Positions 15,663 to 25,303 of a stretch of DNA of 64,000 bases are shown here, one piece after another. Source of the stretch: Methylobacterium sp. UNC378MF (GTDB lineage Bacteria; Pseudomonadota; Alphaproteobacteria; Rhizobiales; Beijerinckiaceae). Made by a program: the position numbers and the translations under genes. Location of the stretch: positions 118,053-182,052 of the forward strand of contig NZ_FMWU01000014.1 of assembly GCF_900103195.1 (NCBI RefSeq), read 5' to 3'. The notes under the pieces are model-generated. The model was not told the DNA's origin and searched no databases. It saw only the letters and a program-made list of their open reading frames with translations. Every line of letters begins with the position of its first letter. Position 1 is the first letter of the stretch.

Positions 15663-17081
15663 ATGGCCTGGCGGAGCCGTACCCGCACGTACCTCAAGTC
15701 TTTTAACCATAAAGCACAGCGCATTTCGTGTCGCTTTCAGGCCGACCGTCGCGGCGCTGTGGCTCTTATCTTCGGCCTTTCCAGCATCGTCCTCCTCGGG
15801 CTGGTCGGAGGTGGCATCGACTACGGCCGCATCTCCTATCGCCGGAGCCAGATGCAGAATGCAGTTGATGCGGCCGTGCTCGCGGGCGGCAATACACTCA
15901 AACTCGCACCCTCGAACTCGAGCGCGGTGGCCAGCATCGTGGAGCGGATCATCGGCGAGCAGGCGCCGTCCCCGCCAGATCGACCTCTGTCGGTGCAGGT
16001 GACGGTCGGCAGCGACAAGACCAGCGTGGCCGCCACCGCCACCGACAACTTCAAGCTCGCCTTCGGCGGTTTCGTAGGGCTCAAGAGCGTGCCGATCGCG
16101 GTGCGCTCGACCGTCAGGATCATGGGCAAGATGCGCCTGTGCCTTCTCACCCTCGACCCCGCGGCCAAGGGCAGCCTTCACTTGGAGAAGAACGCCAACC
16201 TGTCGGCAACTGCCTGCTCGCTATACGCGAACTCGACCAATGCGCAGGCCATTCAGGGCGACGACAACGCCATCGCCAAGGCTGAAACGATCTGTGCTGT
16301 TGGCGGTGCTAAAACTGACCGTGCTAATTTCGCGCCGCCGGTCACGGCGGGCTGCCCGGCGATTAAGGACCCCCTGGCGGCTACCGTCACTGCGCCGGCG
16401 CCGGGTGCCTGCGTCACCGTTAGCTCGACGGCCGGTCCTGGTCCGGGCAAGGGACCCGGCGGACCTGCGGCAGGCAACGTTGCGGTGACAGCCACCACGA
16501 CGCTCGATCCCGGCACCTATTGCGGCGGCCTGCACATCACCGGGTCAGCGAACGTCACGCTCAACCCAGGCGTCTACATCATCAAGGATGGCCCGCTGAT
16601 CGTGGATCAACAAGGTACCATGGCCGGGCAGGATGTCGGCTTCTACTTCATGGGCGATGCCGCCGGTGTACGCTTCGACACCAACACCACGATCAGCTTG
16701 ACGGCGCCCGTGAGCGGACCATTGGCGGGCTTCCTGATGACGGAGGAGCCGAGCGTATCGGCTCCAGTTCCTCCGCCGCCGGGCCCGAAAGGGTCACCAC
16801 CGTCGCCACCGAGCCCGCCCTCGAAGCCGCTCCGCGAGTATCGGATCATCAGCAACAACGCTCGCACGATGCTTGGCACGATCTACTTGCCGGCTGGTCG
16901 TCTGATCATCGACGGCAGCGCAGCTGTGAGCGATCAGTCCGCCTACACGGTCGTCGTCGTGCAGCTCCTCGATCTCTACGACGGACCGACGCTGTACCTG
17001 AACGCCAACTACGATGCGACGAGCGTTCCAGTGCCGAAGGGGGTCGGCCCAATTTCGGGAAAGCTTGTGCTTACCCAGTGA
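15663..17081 (+). CDS. TadE/TadG-like pilus-assembly protein with pectate-lyase-like passenger, 472 aa
   Basis: Near the N-terminus lies the TadG signature: a basic segment FQADRRGAVALIFGL followed by a membrane helix and GGGIDYGRISYRRSQMQNAVDAAVLAGG. The remaining 350 residues are extracytoplasmic, with glycine/proline linkers (GPGPGKGPGGPA and a long Pro-Ser run around residue 380) and repeated beta-strand motifs (LDPGTYCGGLHITGSANVTL, LNPGVYIIKDGPLIV) such as occur in right-handed helix proteins. The start is uncertain: an in-frame TTG at 15609 is possible. In the family TadE/G proteins are minor pseudopilins of the Flp/Tad system, but no tad genes flank this one, so it is an orphan copy, possibly a surface protein. 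Confidence 0.75.
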   Translation: MAWRSRTRTYLKSFNHKAQRISCRFQADRRGAVALIFGLSSIVLLGLVGGGIDYGRISYRRSQMQNAVDAAVLAGGNTLKLAPSNSSAVASIVERIIGEQAPSPPDRPLSVQVTVGSDKTSVAATATDNFKLAFGGFVGLKSVPIAVRSTVRIMGKMRLCLLTLDPAAKGSLHLEKNANLSATACSLYANSTNAQAIQGDDNAIAKAETICAVGGAKTDRANFAPPVTAGCPAIKDPLAATVTAPAPGACVTVSSTAGPGPGKGPGGPAAGNVAVTATTTLDPGTYCGGLHITGSANVTLNPGVYIIKDGPLIVDQQGTMAGQDVGFYFMGDAAGVRFDTNTTISLTAPVSGPLAGFLMTEEPSVSAPVPPPPGPKGSPPSPPSPPSKPLREYRIISNNARTMLGTIYLPAGRLIIDGSAAVSDQSAYTVVVVQLLDLYDGPTLYLNANYDATSVPVPKGVGPISGKLVLTQ

Positions 17082-17216
17082 AACAATGAGCCGTGCCTCT
17101 ATCGCCGAAACTAGACGACGCGAGTAGCCAACTCTGACGCCTTACCATGTCACAATAGGTCGAAATAGCGCCGAGGAATGACCGCTATTGAGCAGTCCCG
17201 AAGGCTATTCTGATAG

Positions 17217-17286
17217 CTGGGTAGGGTGGGAATCCGCTGGTCCGCTTCTGAGTGAAAAGGCAGCGAAGCGGACATCGCTGCCGCGC
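17217..17286 (+). repeat. Intergenic hairpin repeat R1, copy H
   Basis: The best-conserved stem in the window: perfect 9-base arms GTCCGCTTC (17240-17248) and GAAGCGGAC (17265-17273) with a 16-base loop, followed by ATCGCTGCCGCG. Lies between the convergent TadG-like and sigma-factor genes. Confidence 0.7.
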
Positions 17287-17352
17287 CCATTTCGTTTAGT
17301 CGCCCATAAGAAGCCCGTCCGGCTCGGCCGGAGGCCCCTCACATTGCCACGC

Positions 17353-18237
17353 TTAGCGTAATAGCGCACTTGCCTGCGCGACGTGGCGGAGCTTGTCGGG
17401 ATTGCGGGTGATGTAGATCGCGGTGATCCGGCCGTCCTCGATGGCGAGCGCAGTGGTTTGGAGAACGTCGCCGCGTTCGCGACTGACATACCCGGGTAAG
17501 CCGTCGATCCAGACGGGTTCGAGCATCTGCGCCCAGCCTTGTCCCCATTTGCGCCGCACACCCTCGAACATGCGCAATAGGCGCTCCAATCCGGTGATGG
17601 GGTTGATGAAGGCCAGAACCTTGCCGCCGCCATCGGAGCGCAGCACCGCGTTCTCGGCGAGAAGGGCACGCAGCGCTGCGGTATCGCCGCTGGAGGACGC
17701 CGCGAAGAAGGCCCGTGCGATCCGCTCGCCCTCTTCGCGCTCTACGGGGAAGCGCGGACGCGCAGCCTCCACGTTCCGCCGCGCCCGGACGGCGAGTTGG
17801 CGCACGGCCGCCGCCTCCCGGTCGAGCGTGTCCGCCACCTCGCCGAGCGGCACGCCGAAGACGTCGTGAAGGAGGAATGCCGCCCGCTCTAGCGGGGACA
17901 GGCGCTCCAGCGCCATCATCAGCGTCAGCGTCAGGCCATCTTCGTCCACCCCATCCTCCTCGTTCTCGACGAGCGGCTCGGGCAGCCAAGCGCCGACGTA
18001 GGTCTCCCGGCGGGTGCGAGCCGATTTCATCTCGTCGAGGCAGAGGCGCGTGACGATGCGCGCTAGGAACGGGTAGGGAGCAGCGACCTTCGTCTGGTCC
18101 ACCGCCACCCAGCGCAGCCAGGCATTCTGCACGACATCCTCCGCTTCGCTGTGCGAGCCAAGCATGCGGTAGGCGATGCGCAATAGCCGCGCTCGATGGG
18201 TCTCGAAGGTCGCCGTGGCGATTTCCGCCTGCGACAT
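17353..18237 (-). CDS. ECF41-type sigma factor (SigJ-like) with C-terminal SnoaL-like domain, 294 aa
   Basis: Region 2 is at residues 10-75 (LLRIAYRMLGSHSEAEDVVQ, then FLARIVTRLCLDEMKSARTR), region 4 at about 108-160 (ERLSPLERAAFLLHDVFGV), followed by a 130-residue domain with the two ECF41 hallmarks DGGGK (202-206) and NPDKL (279-283). In this group the C-terminal domain replaces a separate anti-sigma factor and modulates activity. The start at MSQAEIATATF is preferred; a further ATG at 18285 would add 16 residues. It is the last gene of the co-directional set CMD, NAD(P)-binding protein, cupin, sigma factor. The established partners of ECF41 are exactly such genes, and sites matching its promoter precede two of them. 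Confidence 0.88.
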   Translation of the reverse strand: MSQAEIATATFETHRARLLRIAYRMLGSHSEAEDVVQNAWLRWVAVDQTKVAAPYPFLARIVTRLCLDEMKSARTRRETYVGAWLPEPLVENEEDGVDEDGLTLTLMMALERLSPLERAAFLLHDVFGVPLGEVADTLDREAAAVRQLAVRARRNVEAARPRFPVEREEGERIARAFFAASSSGDTAALRALLAENAVLRSDGGGKVLAFINPITGLERLLRMFEGVRRKWGQGWAQMLEPVWIDGLPGYVSRERGDVLQTTALAIEDGRITAIYITRNPDKLRHVAQASALLR

Positions 18238-18335
18238 GGGCCGTCCCTCGTGAACGAAGCCGGTTGAGCGAATGTGGACGACCATCGCCTATCCTTGCCG
18301 CCTTGAACAGCTGAGTTCCCGCGCCGTGGCCGTTG

Positions 18336-18752
18336 CTACGGCCGGTCGGGCGTCGTCAACACCCGGTCGGCCGTATCCACGACGAAGACTGCGAGGAGCT
18401 TGGAGGGCTCGACATCACTGGCATTGGCGCTGACACCGTGGTGATCACCGGGCATTTCGACGAAGCTCTCGCCGACGCGGAAGATCTTCTCCGGGCCGTC
18501 GTTGATCCGGCTGCGCACCGCACCCTCGATCACAGTTGCCGTGATGAAGGCAGACGCGGCGTGGGTGTGGGACGGTGAGGATCCGCCCGGACCGTACTCG
18601 ACGAAGACGCCGCGCAGGCTCTTGCCGGGAGCCGAAGGCAGCGGATGGTCGAAGATCGTCGTAACGCGGGCCTCGCCCTTTGCGACATCGGCCGCCATCG
18701 CAGGAACGGCGGAGACGGCAAAGAGGGCTCCCAGCAGAAATGCTCTAGACAT
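18336..18752 (-). CDS. Periplasmic cupin-domain protein, 138 aa
   Basis: A cleavable signal peptide (MSRAFLLGALFAVSAVPAMA) precedes a single cupin barrel with the metal motif GPGGSSPSHTH-x-A and the second motif GESFVEMPGDHHGVSA, which together supply three or more histidines. Cupins of this type bind a divalent metal; the reaction is unknown. It follows the NAD(P)-binding gene by 41 bases on the same strand and is probably cotranscribed with it, and then comes the ECF41 sigma factor. Confidence 0.82.
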   Translation of the reverse strand: MSRAFLLGALFAVSAVPAMAADVAKGEARVTTIFDHPLPSAPGKSLRGVFVEYGPGGSSPSHTHAASAFITATVIEGAVRSRINDGPEKIFRVGESFVEMPGDHHGVSANASDVEPSKLLAVFVVDTADRVLTTPDRP

Positions 18753-18793
18753 CGAAGAGGTCTTTCTTTGTTGACGGGGAGAAGCGCAGCGGT

Positions 18794-19543
18794 TCAGGCG
18801 GCAGCGAGCCAGCTCTCGAACCCCGTCGGCCCGAGCCGCGCCGTCTCTGCATGCTCGGGAACAAGCGAACCCTTGTCGAGCGCGGCGCCGAAGTAGCGCG
18901 CCGCCCTGTCGGCTCGCACCTCCCGACGGTCGCCGGTAGCTGCGATCGAGTTGGCGACGAAGTCGCGGAACGGCAGACGGTCCGGCCCGGCGATCTCGAT
19001 CGTCGCGTTGCGCGGGGGAGCAAGCGCGACATCGGCGAGCGCTGCGGCGACATCGGCGGCGGCGATCGGCTGGAAGTCAGCGTCGGGAACAACGATGCGG
19101 TCGCCTGCGACGGAAGCCTGGGCAATCGTCGCGACGAACTCGAAGAACTGCGTCGCCCGGACGATGGTGTAGGGAAGGCCGGAAGCCGCGATCAATCCCT
19201 CCTGCGCGACCTTCGCGAGGAAGTATCCGTTCCCTTCCAGGCGGTCCGTGCCGACGATGGATAGGGCGACGTGATGCTTAACACCCGCCTCGCGCTCCGC
19301 GGCGAGGAGGTTGCGGCCAGAGCGCTCGAAGAAGTCGAGCACCGCCGCGTCCTCGAAGGACGGAGAGTTCGACACGTCGACGACGACGTCAGCTCCGGCA
19401 AGAACCCCGGCCAAGCCTTCGCCCGTCAGCGCGTTCACCCCGGTGCTCGGCGAAGCGGCGATGGCCTCATGTCCTTGTCGCGAAAGTTCGGCCGTCAGGT
19501 GACGCCCGATGAGGCCGCTTCCGCCAATCACCACGATCTTCAT
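18794..19543 (-). CDS. NAD(P)-binding, NmrA/atypical SDR-like oxidoreductase, 249 aa
   Basis: The start MKIVVIGGSGLIGRHLTAEL gives an immediate Rossmann motif (GGSGLIG) with no extra N-terminus; an upstream ATG at 19642 would overlap the promoter site described here. Downstream features include DVVVDVSNSPSFEDAAVLDF, HHVALSIVGTDRLEGNGYF and YTIVRATQFFEF, typical of NmrA-like atypical short-chain dehydrogenases. These bind NAD(P) but many act as redox sensors or modify sugars and quinones. Such oxidoreductases are among the recurrent ECF41 targets. A candidate ECF41 promoter lies at 19614-19641. Confidence 0.85.
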   Translation of the reverse strand: MKIVVIGGSGLIGRHLTAELSRQGHEAIAASPSTGVNALTGEGLAGVLAGADVVVDVSNSPSFEDAAVLDFFERSGRNLLAAEREAGVKHHVALSIVGTDRLEGNGYFLAKVAQEGLIAASGLPYTIVRATQFFEFVATIAQASVAGDRIVVPDADFQPIAAADVAAALADVALAPPRNATIEIAGPDRLPFRDFVANSIAATGDRREVRADRAARYFGAALDKGSLVPEHAETARLGPTGFESWLAAA

Positions 19544-19613
19544 GGCACCCGTTTCCTTGTTCGAGAATGGACGGCACGGCTCCTTGCCGCTTTCAGGCGT
19601 CCGTCGAACAAAG

Positions 19614-19641
19614 GACGAGGCGGACTGGGCCCGATGTGACA
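19614..19641 (-). promoter_or_regulatory. Candidate ECF41 promoter of the NAD(P)-binding protein gene
   Basis: Minus strand TGTCACA (19641-19635), 17 bases, CGTC (19617-19614), 70 bases before the start codon. The published ECF41 target motif is TGTCACA-N16-CGTC; the spacer here is one base longer. Confidence 0.6.
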
Positions 19642-19751
19642 TGCCCCGGGGAAAATCAGCGATGTGAGACGCGGAACTGCGGCCAGGGCTCCATTGACAT
19701 CGGCGGAAACGGGACGGCGCTGGCGCCGCCCCTGACGGAGCGCAGAGCCGA

Positions 19752-20207
19752 TTAGGCCTTCGCCTGGACCGGGAGACGGAAGGGTGCGCCGAGGCGATTG
19801 AACGCGTTCATCGCGGCGATGGTGATCGTCAGATCGACGAGATCCTTGGCCGCAAAAACCGCGCTCGCCGCGGCATAGGCCTCGTCGGAGGCGTGCGTCT
19901 CGCTGACCAGCGTAACTTCCTCTGCCCAGGCGAGAGCGGCACAGTACTGTTCAGAAAACAGGTGAGGCACCTCGGCCCAGACCGGAACCAGGACGACCTT
20001 CTCCCACGGCATGGTCTTGAGAAGGTCCCTGGTGTGCAGGTCGATGCAGTGCGCGCAGCCGTTGATCTGCGACACTCGCAGGAAGATGAGGTGTATCAGC
20101 TCATGGGGTAGATCGGTGCCAGTGGTGATGTAGTGGTGAATGCCATAGAGCGCTTTGGCACCCTGCGGGGCTACCTCGTTCCAGACCAGTCGCTCGATTT
20201 CGCTCAT
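19752..20207 (-). CDS. Carboxymuconolactone decarboxylase / AhpD-like protein, 151 aa
   Basis: Starts at MSEIERLVWNEVAPQG. The AhpD core motif is present as CAHCIDLH, with cysteines 51 and 54 and histidine 58, a redox and proton-relay site. The rest is all helical (WAEEVTLVSETHASDEAYAA, DLVDLTITIAAMNAFNRL). Members reduce peroxides with a thiol partner or act in lactone chemistry. This is the most constant partner of ECF41 sigma factors, and a site exactly matching their promoter lies 48 bases before the start codon. It probably responds to an oxidative or envelope signal read by the sigma factor at 17353-18237. Confidence 0.9.
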   Translation of the reverse strand: MSEIERLVWNEVAPQGAKALYGIHHYITTGTDLPHELIHLIFLRVSQINGCAHCIDLHTRDLLKTMPWEKVVLVPVWAEVPHLFSEQYCAALAWAEEVTLVSETHASDEAYAAASAVFAAKDLVDLTITIAAMNAFNRLGAPFRLPVQAKA

Positions 20208-20254
20208 GTCTCGTCCTTGTGCTCTGAGCGCCGGAGATCGACGTTCAAAGCCAT

Positions 20255-20281
20255 GACGAGCCAAGCGACCCTGGTGTGACA
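20255..20281 (-). promoter_or_regulatory. ECF41 promoter of the CMD/AhpD-like gene
   Basis: Minus strand TGTCACA (20281-20275), exactly 16 bases, then CGTC (20258-20255), an exact match to the reported ECF41 promoter, 48 bases before the start codon. Confidence 0.75.
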
Positions 20282-20383
20282 TGCAATGCCACGTTCTCTC
20301 ACCAAGCGTATTATCTTGCAGCCGAGAGCATCTACGTCCGCTTCCAAGCAGGTTGAGCAGGTCGCTCGATGACCGACATGGGT

Positions 20384-20515
20384 CGTTAGGGGGTTGTCCG
20401 CTTTTCCGTCGGACCATCTCAGAAGCAGCCATTCCGCTTTCGGCCAAATCCGGCCGGCCGCTTCGCGCCTATCTCGGCTGTTCAGGATGCTCGAAAGCGG
20501 ACGCCGTTCACTCGG
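20384..20515 (+). repeat. Intergenic repeat, R1/R2 hybrid
   Basis: Starts like R1 (CATGGGTCGTTAGGGGG) and continues like R2 (TTGTCCGCTTTTCCG, CTTTCGGCCA), ending with GAAAGCGGACGCCG close to the gcvP stop. It therefore links the two repeat types. It separates the CMD gene from gcvP. Confidence 0.5.
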
Positions 20516-23357
20516 CGGTGTCATATGCCTCCGGCGGTGGGCAACTGCACACGAGGTTGCGGTCGCCGTAAGCGTTGTCCACCCGGTTGATCGGCGGCCA
20601 GTACTTGTCCATCCCACGTGCGCCGACGGGGAAGCAGGCGGTCTCCCGGGAGTACGGCCGCTCCCAGGCGCCGATCAGGTCCTGCACCGTGTGGGGTGCA
20701 TTCTTAAGTGGGTTGTCGGCCCGATCTGAGCCACCGGTCTCGATCGTGCGGATCTCCTCGCGGATCGCCAGCATCGCGTCGCAGAACCTGTCGATCTCGC
20801 CCCTCGTCTCGGACTCCGTCGGTTCGATCATCAGCGTGCCCGCCACCGGCCAGCTCATGGTCGGCGGGTGGAAGCCGCAGTCGATCAGCCGCTTGGCCAC
20901 GTCTTCGTTCGTGACGCCCGCGCTCTTCTGGAACGGCCGCAGATCAACGATGCACTCGTGCGCGACGCGGCCCTTCGCGCCCGTGTAGAGGATTGAGTAA
21001 GCGCCCTCCAGCCGCTTGGCGATGTAGTTGGCGTTGAGGATCGCCACGCGGCTCGCTTGGGTCAGCCCGTGCCCGCCCATCATGAGGCAGTAGCTCCACG
21101 AGATCGGCAGGATCGACGCCGAGCCGAACGGCGCGGCCGAGACCGCGCCCGCCTCTCCAGTGCGCGGGTCGCTCGGCAGAAACGGGATCAGGTGCGCCTT
21201 GACGCCGATCGGACCCATGCCGGGCCCGCCGCCGCCATGCGGGATGCAGAAGGTCTTGTGCAGATTGAGATGGCTCACGTCCGCGCCGATGTCGCCGGGC
21301 CGGGCGAGCCCGACCAGTGCGTTGAGGTTTGCTCCGTCGAGGTAGACCTGGCCCCCGTAGGCGTGGGTGATGGCGCAGATCTCGCGCACGCGCGCCTCGA
21401 ACACGCCGTGGGTCGAGGGGTAGGTGATCATGCAGGCGGCGAGTTTCTCCGCATGCTGCTCGGCCTTGCGGCGGAAGTCCTCGACGTCGACGTTGCCCTG
21501 CGCGTCGGCGCAGACCACCACGACGCTCATCCCGCACATCTGCGCCGAGGCTGGGTTGGTGCCGTGTGCCGAGGACGGGATCAGGCAGACGGTACGGTGC
21601 TCCTGCCCACGCGAGAGATGGTAGCCCCGGATCGCGAGCAGGCCCGCGTACTCGCCCTGTGCCCCCGAGTTCGGTTGCATCGAGATCGCGTCGTAGCCGG
21701 TGATCGCGCAGAGCTTCTGCGACAGATCTTCGATCAAGGCGCGATAGCCCTGAGCTTGGTCCTCGGGCACGAAGGGGTGGATCTCCGAGAACTCCGGCCA
21801 GGAGATCGGCAGCATTTCGGCGGTCGCGTTGAGCTTCATCGTGCAGGAGCCGAGCGGGATCATTGCCCGGTCGAGGGCGAGGTCGCGGTCGGCCAAGCGG
21901 CGCATGTAGCGCGTCATCTCGCTCTCCGCCCGGTTCATGTGGAAGATCGGGTGGGTCAGGTAGGCGGAGGTGCGCCGAAGCGCCTCCGGCAGCCGCGGCT
22001 TGGGCCACGCCTCGTCGTAGGTGAGGTCGGCGCCTCCGAAGGCACGCCACACCGCCTGGACGATGTCGGGCCGGGTGCGCTCGTCCACTGTGATGCCGAC
22101 GCGGTCCTCGCCAACCTTGCGCAGGTTGACGCCGTTGGCGACCGCATTGGCCAGGATTACGCCCTGGAACGGGCCGACCAGCACCGTCACCGTGTCGAAG
22201 AAAGCGGCGTGATCGGCGGTGAAGCCGAGGCGCTCCAGCCCTTCGGCCAGGCGCACCGCGTCCCGATGGACACGATTCGCGATCGCTTTGAGCCCCATCG
22301 GTCCATGGTAGACCGCGTACATCGAGGCAATGACGGCGAGCAGCACTTGGCTCGTGCAGATGTTCGAGGTCGCCTTCTCGCGGCGGATATGCTGCTCGCG
22401 GGTCTGGAGTGCCAAGCGGTAGGCGCGGTTGCCGCGCGCGTCCACCGAGACGCCAACGATGCGGCCTGGCAGTGCCCGCTTGTGAGCGTCGCGGGTCGCC
22501 ATATAGGCGGCGTGGGGGCCACCGTAGCCCATCGGCACGCCGTAGCGCTGCATCGAGCCGACGGCGATGTCAGCACCCATCTCGCCCGGCGCCTTCAGCA
22601 GCGTCAGCGCGAGCGGGTCGGACGCAACGACCGCAACGGCATCTGCCCCGTGTAGGGCCGCTATCACCGCCGTGAAGTCGCACACCGCGCCGTTCACACC
22701 CGGGTACTGGAAGATCGCGCCGAACACCGCTTGCGGGTCGAGGTCACTGAGGGGGTCGCCGACCACGACGCGCCAGCCCAACGGCGCAGCGCGGGTCCTG
22801 AGCACCGCGATCGTCTGCGGCAGGCAGTCCCGATCGACGAAGAAGGCGTCGGCTTTCGAGCCTGCGATGCGCTTGGCCATGCCCATCGCTTCGGCCGCCG
22901 CGGTCGCCTCGTCCAACAGTGAGGCATTGGCGACGTCGAGTGCGGTGAGGTCGCAGACCAGCGTCTGGAAGTTCAGTAGCGCTTCGAGCCGGCCCTGGCT
23001 GATCTCCGGCTGATAGGGCGAGTAGGCCGTGTACCACGCCGGGTTCTCGAAGATGTTGCGCTGAATCGCGGGCGGCATGATCGTGCCGTGGTAACCCTGC
23101 CCGATAAGGGAGACGAGAAGTCGGTTCATGTCGGCCGTCTCCCGCATCCGCTCGATCGAGCGCCGCTCGGTGAGAGCGCGCCCGAACTCGATCGGCTCAG
23201 CCTGCCGGATGTCGGCGGGGAGCGTCTCGTCGATCAACGCGTCGAGGCTCGGCGCGCCGACGCGCTCCAGCATCTCGGCGATCTCGTCGACGGTCGGGCC
23301 GATGTGGCGGCGATTGGCGAAGTCGTAGGGATCGTAGTTGCTGGCGGTCATGGTCAT
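20508..23357 (-). CDS. gcvP: Glycine dehydrogenase (decarboxylating), P-protein, 949 aa
   Basis: The pyridoxal-phosphate subunit of the glycine cleavage system: it decarboxylates glycine and passes the aminomethyl group to the lipoyl arm of GcvH. The full-length single-chain form is present with both halves; the cofactor lysine lies in [20 protein letters not shown] in the C-terminal half, and [16 protein letters not shown] and [14 protein letters not shown] are also canonical. The N-terminus begins [20 protein letters not shown]; initiation at the second ATG two codons on is equally possible. It is the last gene of the gcvT-gcvH-gcvP operon controlled by the riboswitch at 25036-25225. In a methylotroph-like organism it links glycine/serine and C1-tetrahydrofolate pools. 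Confidence 0.97.
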   Translation of the reverse strand: MTMTASNYDPYDFANRRHIGPTVDEIAEMLERVGAPSLDALIDETLPADIRQAEPIEFGRALTERRSIERMRETADMNRLLVSLIGQGYHGTIMPPAIQRNIFENPAWYTAYSPYQPEISQGRLEALLNFQTLVCDLTALDVANASLLDEATAAAEAMGMAKRIAGSKADAFFVDRDCLPQTIAVLRTRAAPLGWRVVVGDPLSDLDPQAVFGAIFQYPGVNGAVCDFTAVIAALHGADAVAVVASDPLALTLLKAPGEMGADIAVGSMQRYGVPMGYGGPHAAYMATRDAHKRALPGRIVGVSVDARGNRAYRLALQTREQHIRREKATSNICTSQVLLAVIASMYAVYHGPMGLKAIANRVHRDAVRLAEGLERLGFTADHAAFFDTVTVLVGPFQGVILANAVANGVNLRKVGEDRVGITVDERTRPDIVQAVWRAFGGADLTYDEAWPKPRLPEALRRTSAYLTHPIFHMNRAESEMTRYMRRLADRDLALDRAMIPLGSCTMKLNATAEMLPISWPEFSEIHPFVPEDQAQGYRALIEDLSQKLCAITGYDAISMQPNSGAQGEYAGLLAIRGYHLSRGQEHRTVCLIPSSAHGTNPASAQMCGMSVVVVCADAQGNVDVEDFRRKAEQHAEKLAACMITYPSTHGVFEARVREICAITHAYGGQVYLDGANLNALVGLARPGDIGADVSHLNLHKTFCIPHGGGGPGMGPIGVKAHLIPFLPSDPRTGEAGAVSAAPFGSASILPISWSYCLMMGGHGLTQASRVAILNANYIAKRLEGAYSILYTGAKGRVAHECIVDLRPFQKSAGVTNEDVAKRLIDCGFHPPTMSWPVAGTLMIEPTESETRGEIDRFCDAMLAIREEIRTIETGGSDRADNPLKNAPHTVQDLIGAWERPYSRETACFPVGARGMDKYWPPINRVDNAYGDRNLVCSCPPPEAYDTAE

Positions 23358-23444
23358 CGGCGGGTCACGCTTTCAGATCGTCACGCTGTTGGCTGATCTG
23401 GGCTCTCGTCGGCGGATCGACGCGCCGGCTCCTCCATCGTGCGA

Positions 23445-23807
23445 TCATTTGTCCAGGGCGTCGTAGGCCGCCGCATCGAGGAGCGCCTCCATCGCGGCAG
23501 GGTCTGTAAGGCGCATCCGATAGAGCCAGCCCGCGCCCTGTGGGTCTGCGCTGACGCTGGCAGGGTTGCTCACAGCCACCTCGTTCACCTCGGTGACCTC
23601 GCCGTCCAGCGGCGCATAGACATCGGAGGCCGCCTTGACCGACTCGACCACGGCGGCAGGCGCGCCTTTGGTCAGCTGCATCCCGATTTTCGGCAGTTCG
23701 ACGAAGACGAGGTCGCCGAGCTGTTCGGCGGCGTGCGCGGTGATGCCGACCGTGGCGATCCCATCCTCCAGACGCAGCCACTCGTGCTCCTCCGTGAATC
23801 TCAGCAT
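23445..23807 (-). CDS. gcvH: Glycine cleavage system H protein, 120 aa
   Basis: The lipoyl carrier of the glycine cleavage system, shuttling the aminomethyl group between GcvP, GcvT and dihydrolipoyl dehydrogenase. The lipoylation lysine is K58 in [20 protein letters not shown]. The start [13 protein letters not shown] and length fit the family. It lies 26 bases after gcvT and 87 bases before gcvP on the same strand. Confidence 0.97.
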   Translation of the reverse strand: MLRFTEEHEWLRLEDGIATVGITAHAAEQLGDLVFVELPKIGMQLTKGAPAAVVESVKAASDVYAPLDGEVTEVNEVAVSNPASVSADPQGAGWLYRMRLTDPAAMEALLDAAAYDALDK

Positions 23808-23833
23808 GAAGCTCTCCTCGGGCGTCTCTCGGA

Positions 23834-24979
23834 TCAGCCGCGCTTGAAGCCAGCGGCAACGAAGGGCAGGCCGGTGACGATGGCTGGCAAGCGTTGGCCG
23901 CGCACCTCCGCGAAGACGCGCGTGCCGGATTCGGTCATCGCGGCGGGCAGGTAGCCCATTGCCGCGGGTGCCCCGAGGCTCGGCCCGAAGCCGCCCGAGG
24001 TGACGCGGCCGACGGACACGGCATCGTCGGCTGCCGCGAAGAGGGGCGCTCCGGCCCGCACGGGTACCCGCCCCTCCGGTAGCAAGCCGATGCGGCGGCG
24101 GGCGGGGCCCTGCTGAATCTCGGCCAAGATGCGGGCCGCGCCTGGGAAGCCGCCGGACCGGGCGCCACCGCCGCGCCGGGCAGGCGAGATCGCGAAGGTC
24201 AGGCCGGCCTCGACGGGGCTCGTAGCCGCGTCGATGTCGGCGCCGTACAGGCAGAGCCCGGCCTCCAGACGGAGTGAGTCGCGCGCGCCGAGGCCGACCG
24301 GCAGCACGGCGGCGTCGGCGAGCAGCGCCTCAGCGATCGCCTCGGTCGCCGCGAGTGGCGCCGAAATCTCAAACCCATCCTCGCCCGTGTACCCTGAGCG
24401 CGTCACAAGGCAGGGCACGCCTGCGACCTCGATTTCGCGCGCGTCCATGAAGCGCATCCCCGCGACCTCAGGGGCCAGCACCGTGAGCACTGCCTCTGCG
24501 GCGGGACCCTGCAGGGCTAGGAGCCCTCGATCGAGCTTCTCGATGGAAACTGCGCCGGGCAGGCTCGCCTGCAGGTGCGCGGCGTCCGCCCCCTTACGGG
24601 CGGCGTTGACCACGAGGACGAGCCGGTCGCCGAGGTTGGCGACCATCAGGTCGTCGAGGATACCGCCGGCCTCATCGGTGAGGAGCCCGTAGCGCTGCCG
24701 GCCGGGCGGCAGCCCGACCACGTCGGTCGGCATCAGCGCTTCGAGGGCGCGCGCGGCCTCGGCTGGATCGTCGGCGCGTAGCGCGATCTGGCCCATGTGC
24801 GACACGTCGAACAGCCCGGCGGCGGCGCGCGCGTGCAGATGTTCCTTGAGCAGGCCCGCCGGGTACCGGACCGGCATCGCGTAGCCAGCGAACGGCACCA
24901 TGTGCGCGCCGAGGCGCAGGTGCAGGTCGTGGAGCGGCGTACGTTCGAAGGGGACGGACTCGGCGGCCGATGCCGGCAT
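23834..24979 (-). CDS. gcvT: Aminomethyltransferase, T-protein, 381 aa
   Basis: Transfers the methylene group from the lipoyl arm of GcvH to tetrahydrofolate and releases ammonia. Family motifs: [63 protein letters not shown] and the late [14 protein letters not shown] start at [16 protein letters not shown]; an upstream ATG at 25039 would run into the riboswitch. First gene of the operon, 57 bases downstream of the glycine aptamers. Confidence 0.96.
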   Translation of the reverse strand: MPASAAESVPFERTPLHDLHLRLGAHMVPFAGYAMPVRYPAGLLKEHLHARAAAGLFDVSHMGQIALRADDPAEAARALEALMPTDVVGLPPGRQRYGLLTDEAGGILDDLMVANLGDRLVLVVNAARKGADAAHLQASLPGAVSIEKLDRGLLALQGPAAEAVLTVLAPEVAGMRFMDAREIEVAGVPCLVTRSGYTGEDGFEISAPLAATEAIAEALLADAAVLPVGLGARDSLRLEAGLCLYGADIDAATSPVEAGLTFAISPARRGGGARSGGFPGAARILAEIQQGPARRRIGLLPEGRVPVRAGAPLFAAADDAVSVGRVTSGGFGPSLGAPAAMGYLPAAMTESGTRVFAEVRGQRLPAIVTGLPFVAAGFKRG

Positions 24980-25035
24980 CTGGTTCCTCCGCAACAAAGG
25001 TCCCGGACGCACCGCGCTAGCGCGTCCGACCACCC

Positions 25036-25225
25036 CCATCTGTCGCGGTTACCTGAGAGCTTCCCCCACGCCAGGGACGCGGGGTTTCTCCTTCGGTGGA
25101 CGCCGTGCGGCGCCTCTCTCCAGATCGTCCAACGATGCGGTGATTGTGCCTGAGAGTTTCCGGGGGTGGTTGCTCCGTCGGCGCCATGCCTAGCTTTCGG
25201 CTAGGCTGGGCTCTCCCGCATCGCC
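25036..25225 (-). ncRNA. Tandem glycine riboswitch upstream of gcvT
   Basis: On the minus strand two aptamers follow each other. The first contains GGGAGAG, GCCGACGGAGCAACC and ACTCTCAGGCACAA; the second TCTGGAGAGAGGCG, CACCGAAGGAGAAACC and GCTCTCAGGTAACCGCGACAG. These are the conserved cores of the glycine aptamer, in the usual tandem order with a short linker. In the family, glycine binding turns on expression of the cleavage operon, which starts 57 bases later. Confidence 0.92.
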
Positions 25226-25303
25226 TTGAGGACGGGTCCAGAAAAGCACACGGTGCTGCGCAGCACAACATCAGATCGGCGCGCCCAGTGCCGCCGGTCA
25301 GTC

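Noticed and set aside
21057..22655. Long plus-strand frame opposite gcvP
   Set aside because: Arg/Gly/Ala/His-rich shadow of the strongly conserved gcvP coding strand; typical in high-GC DNA.
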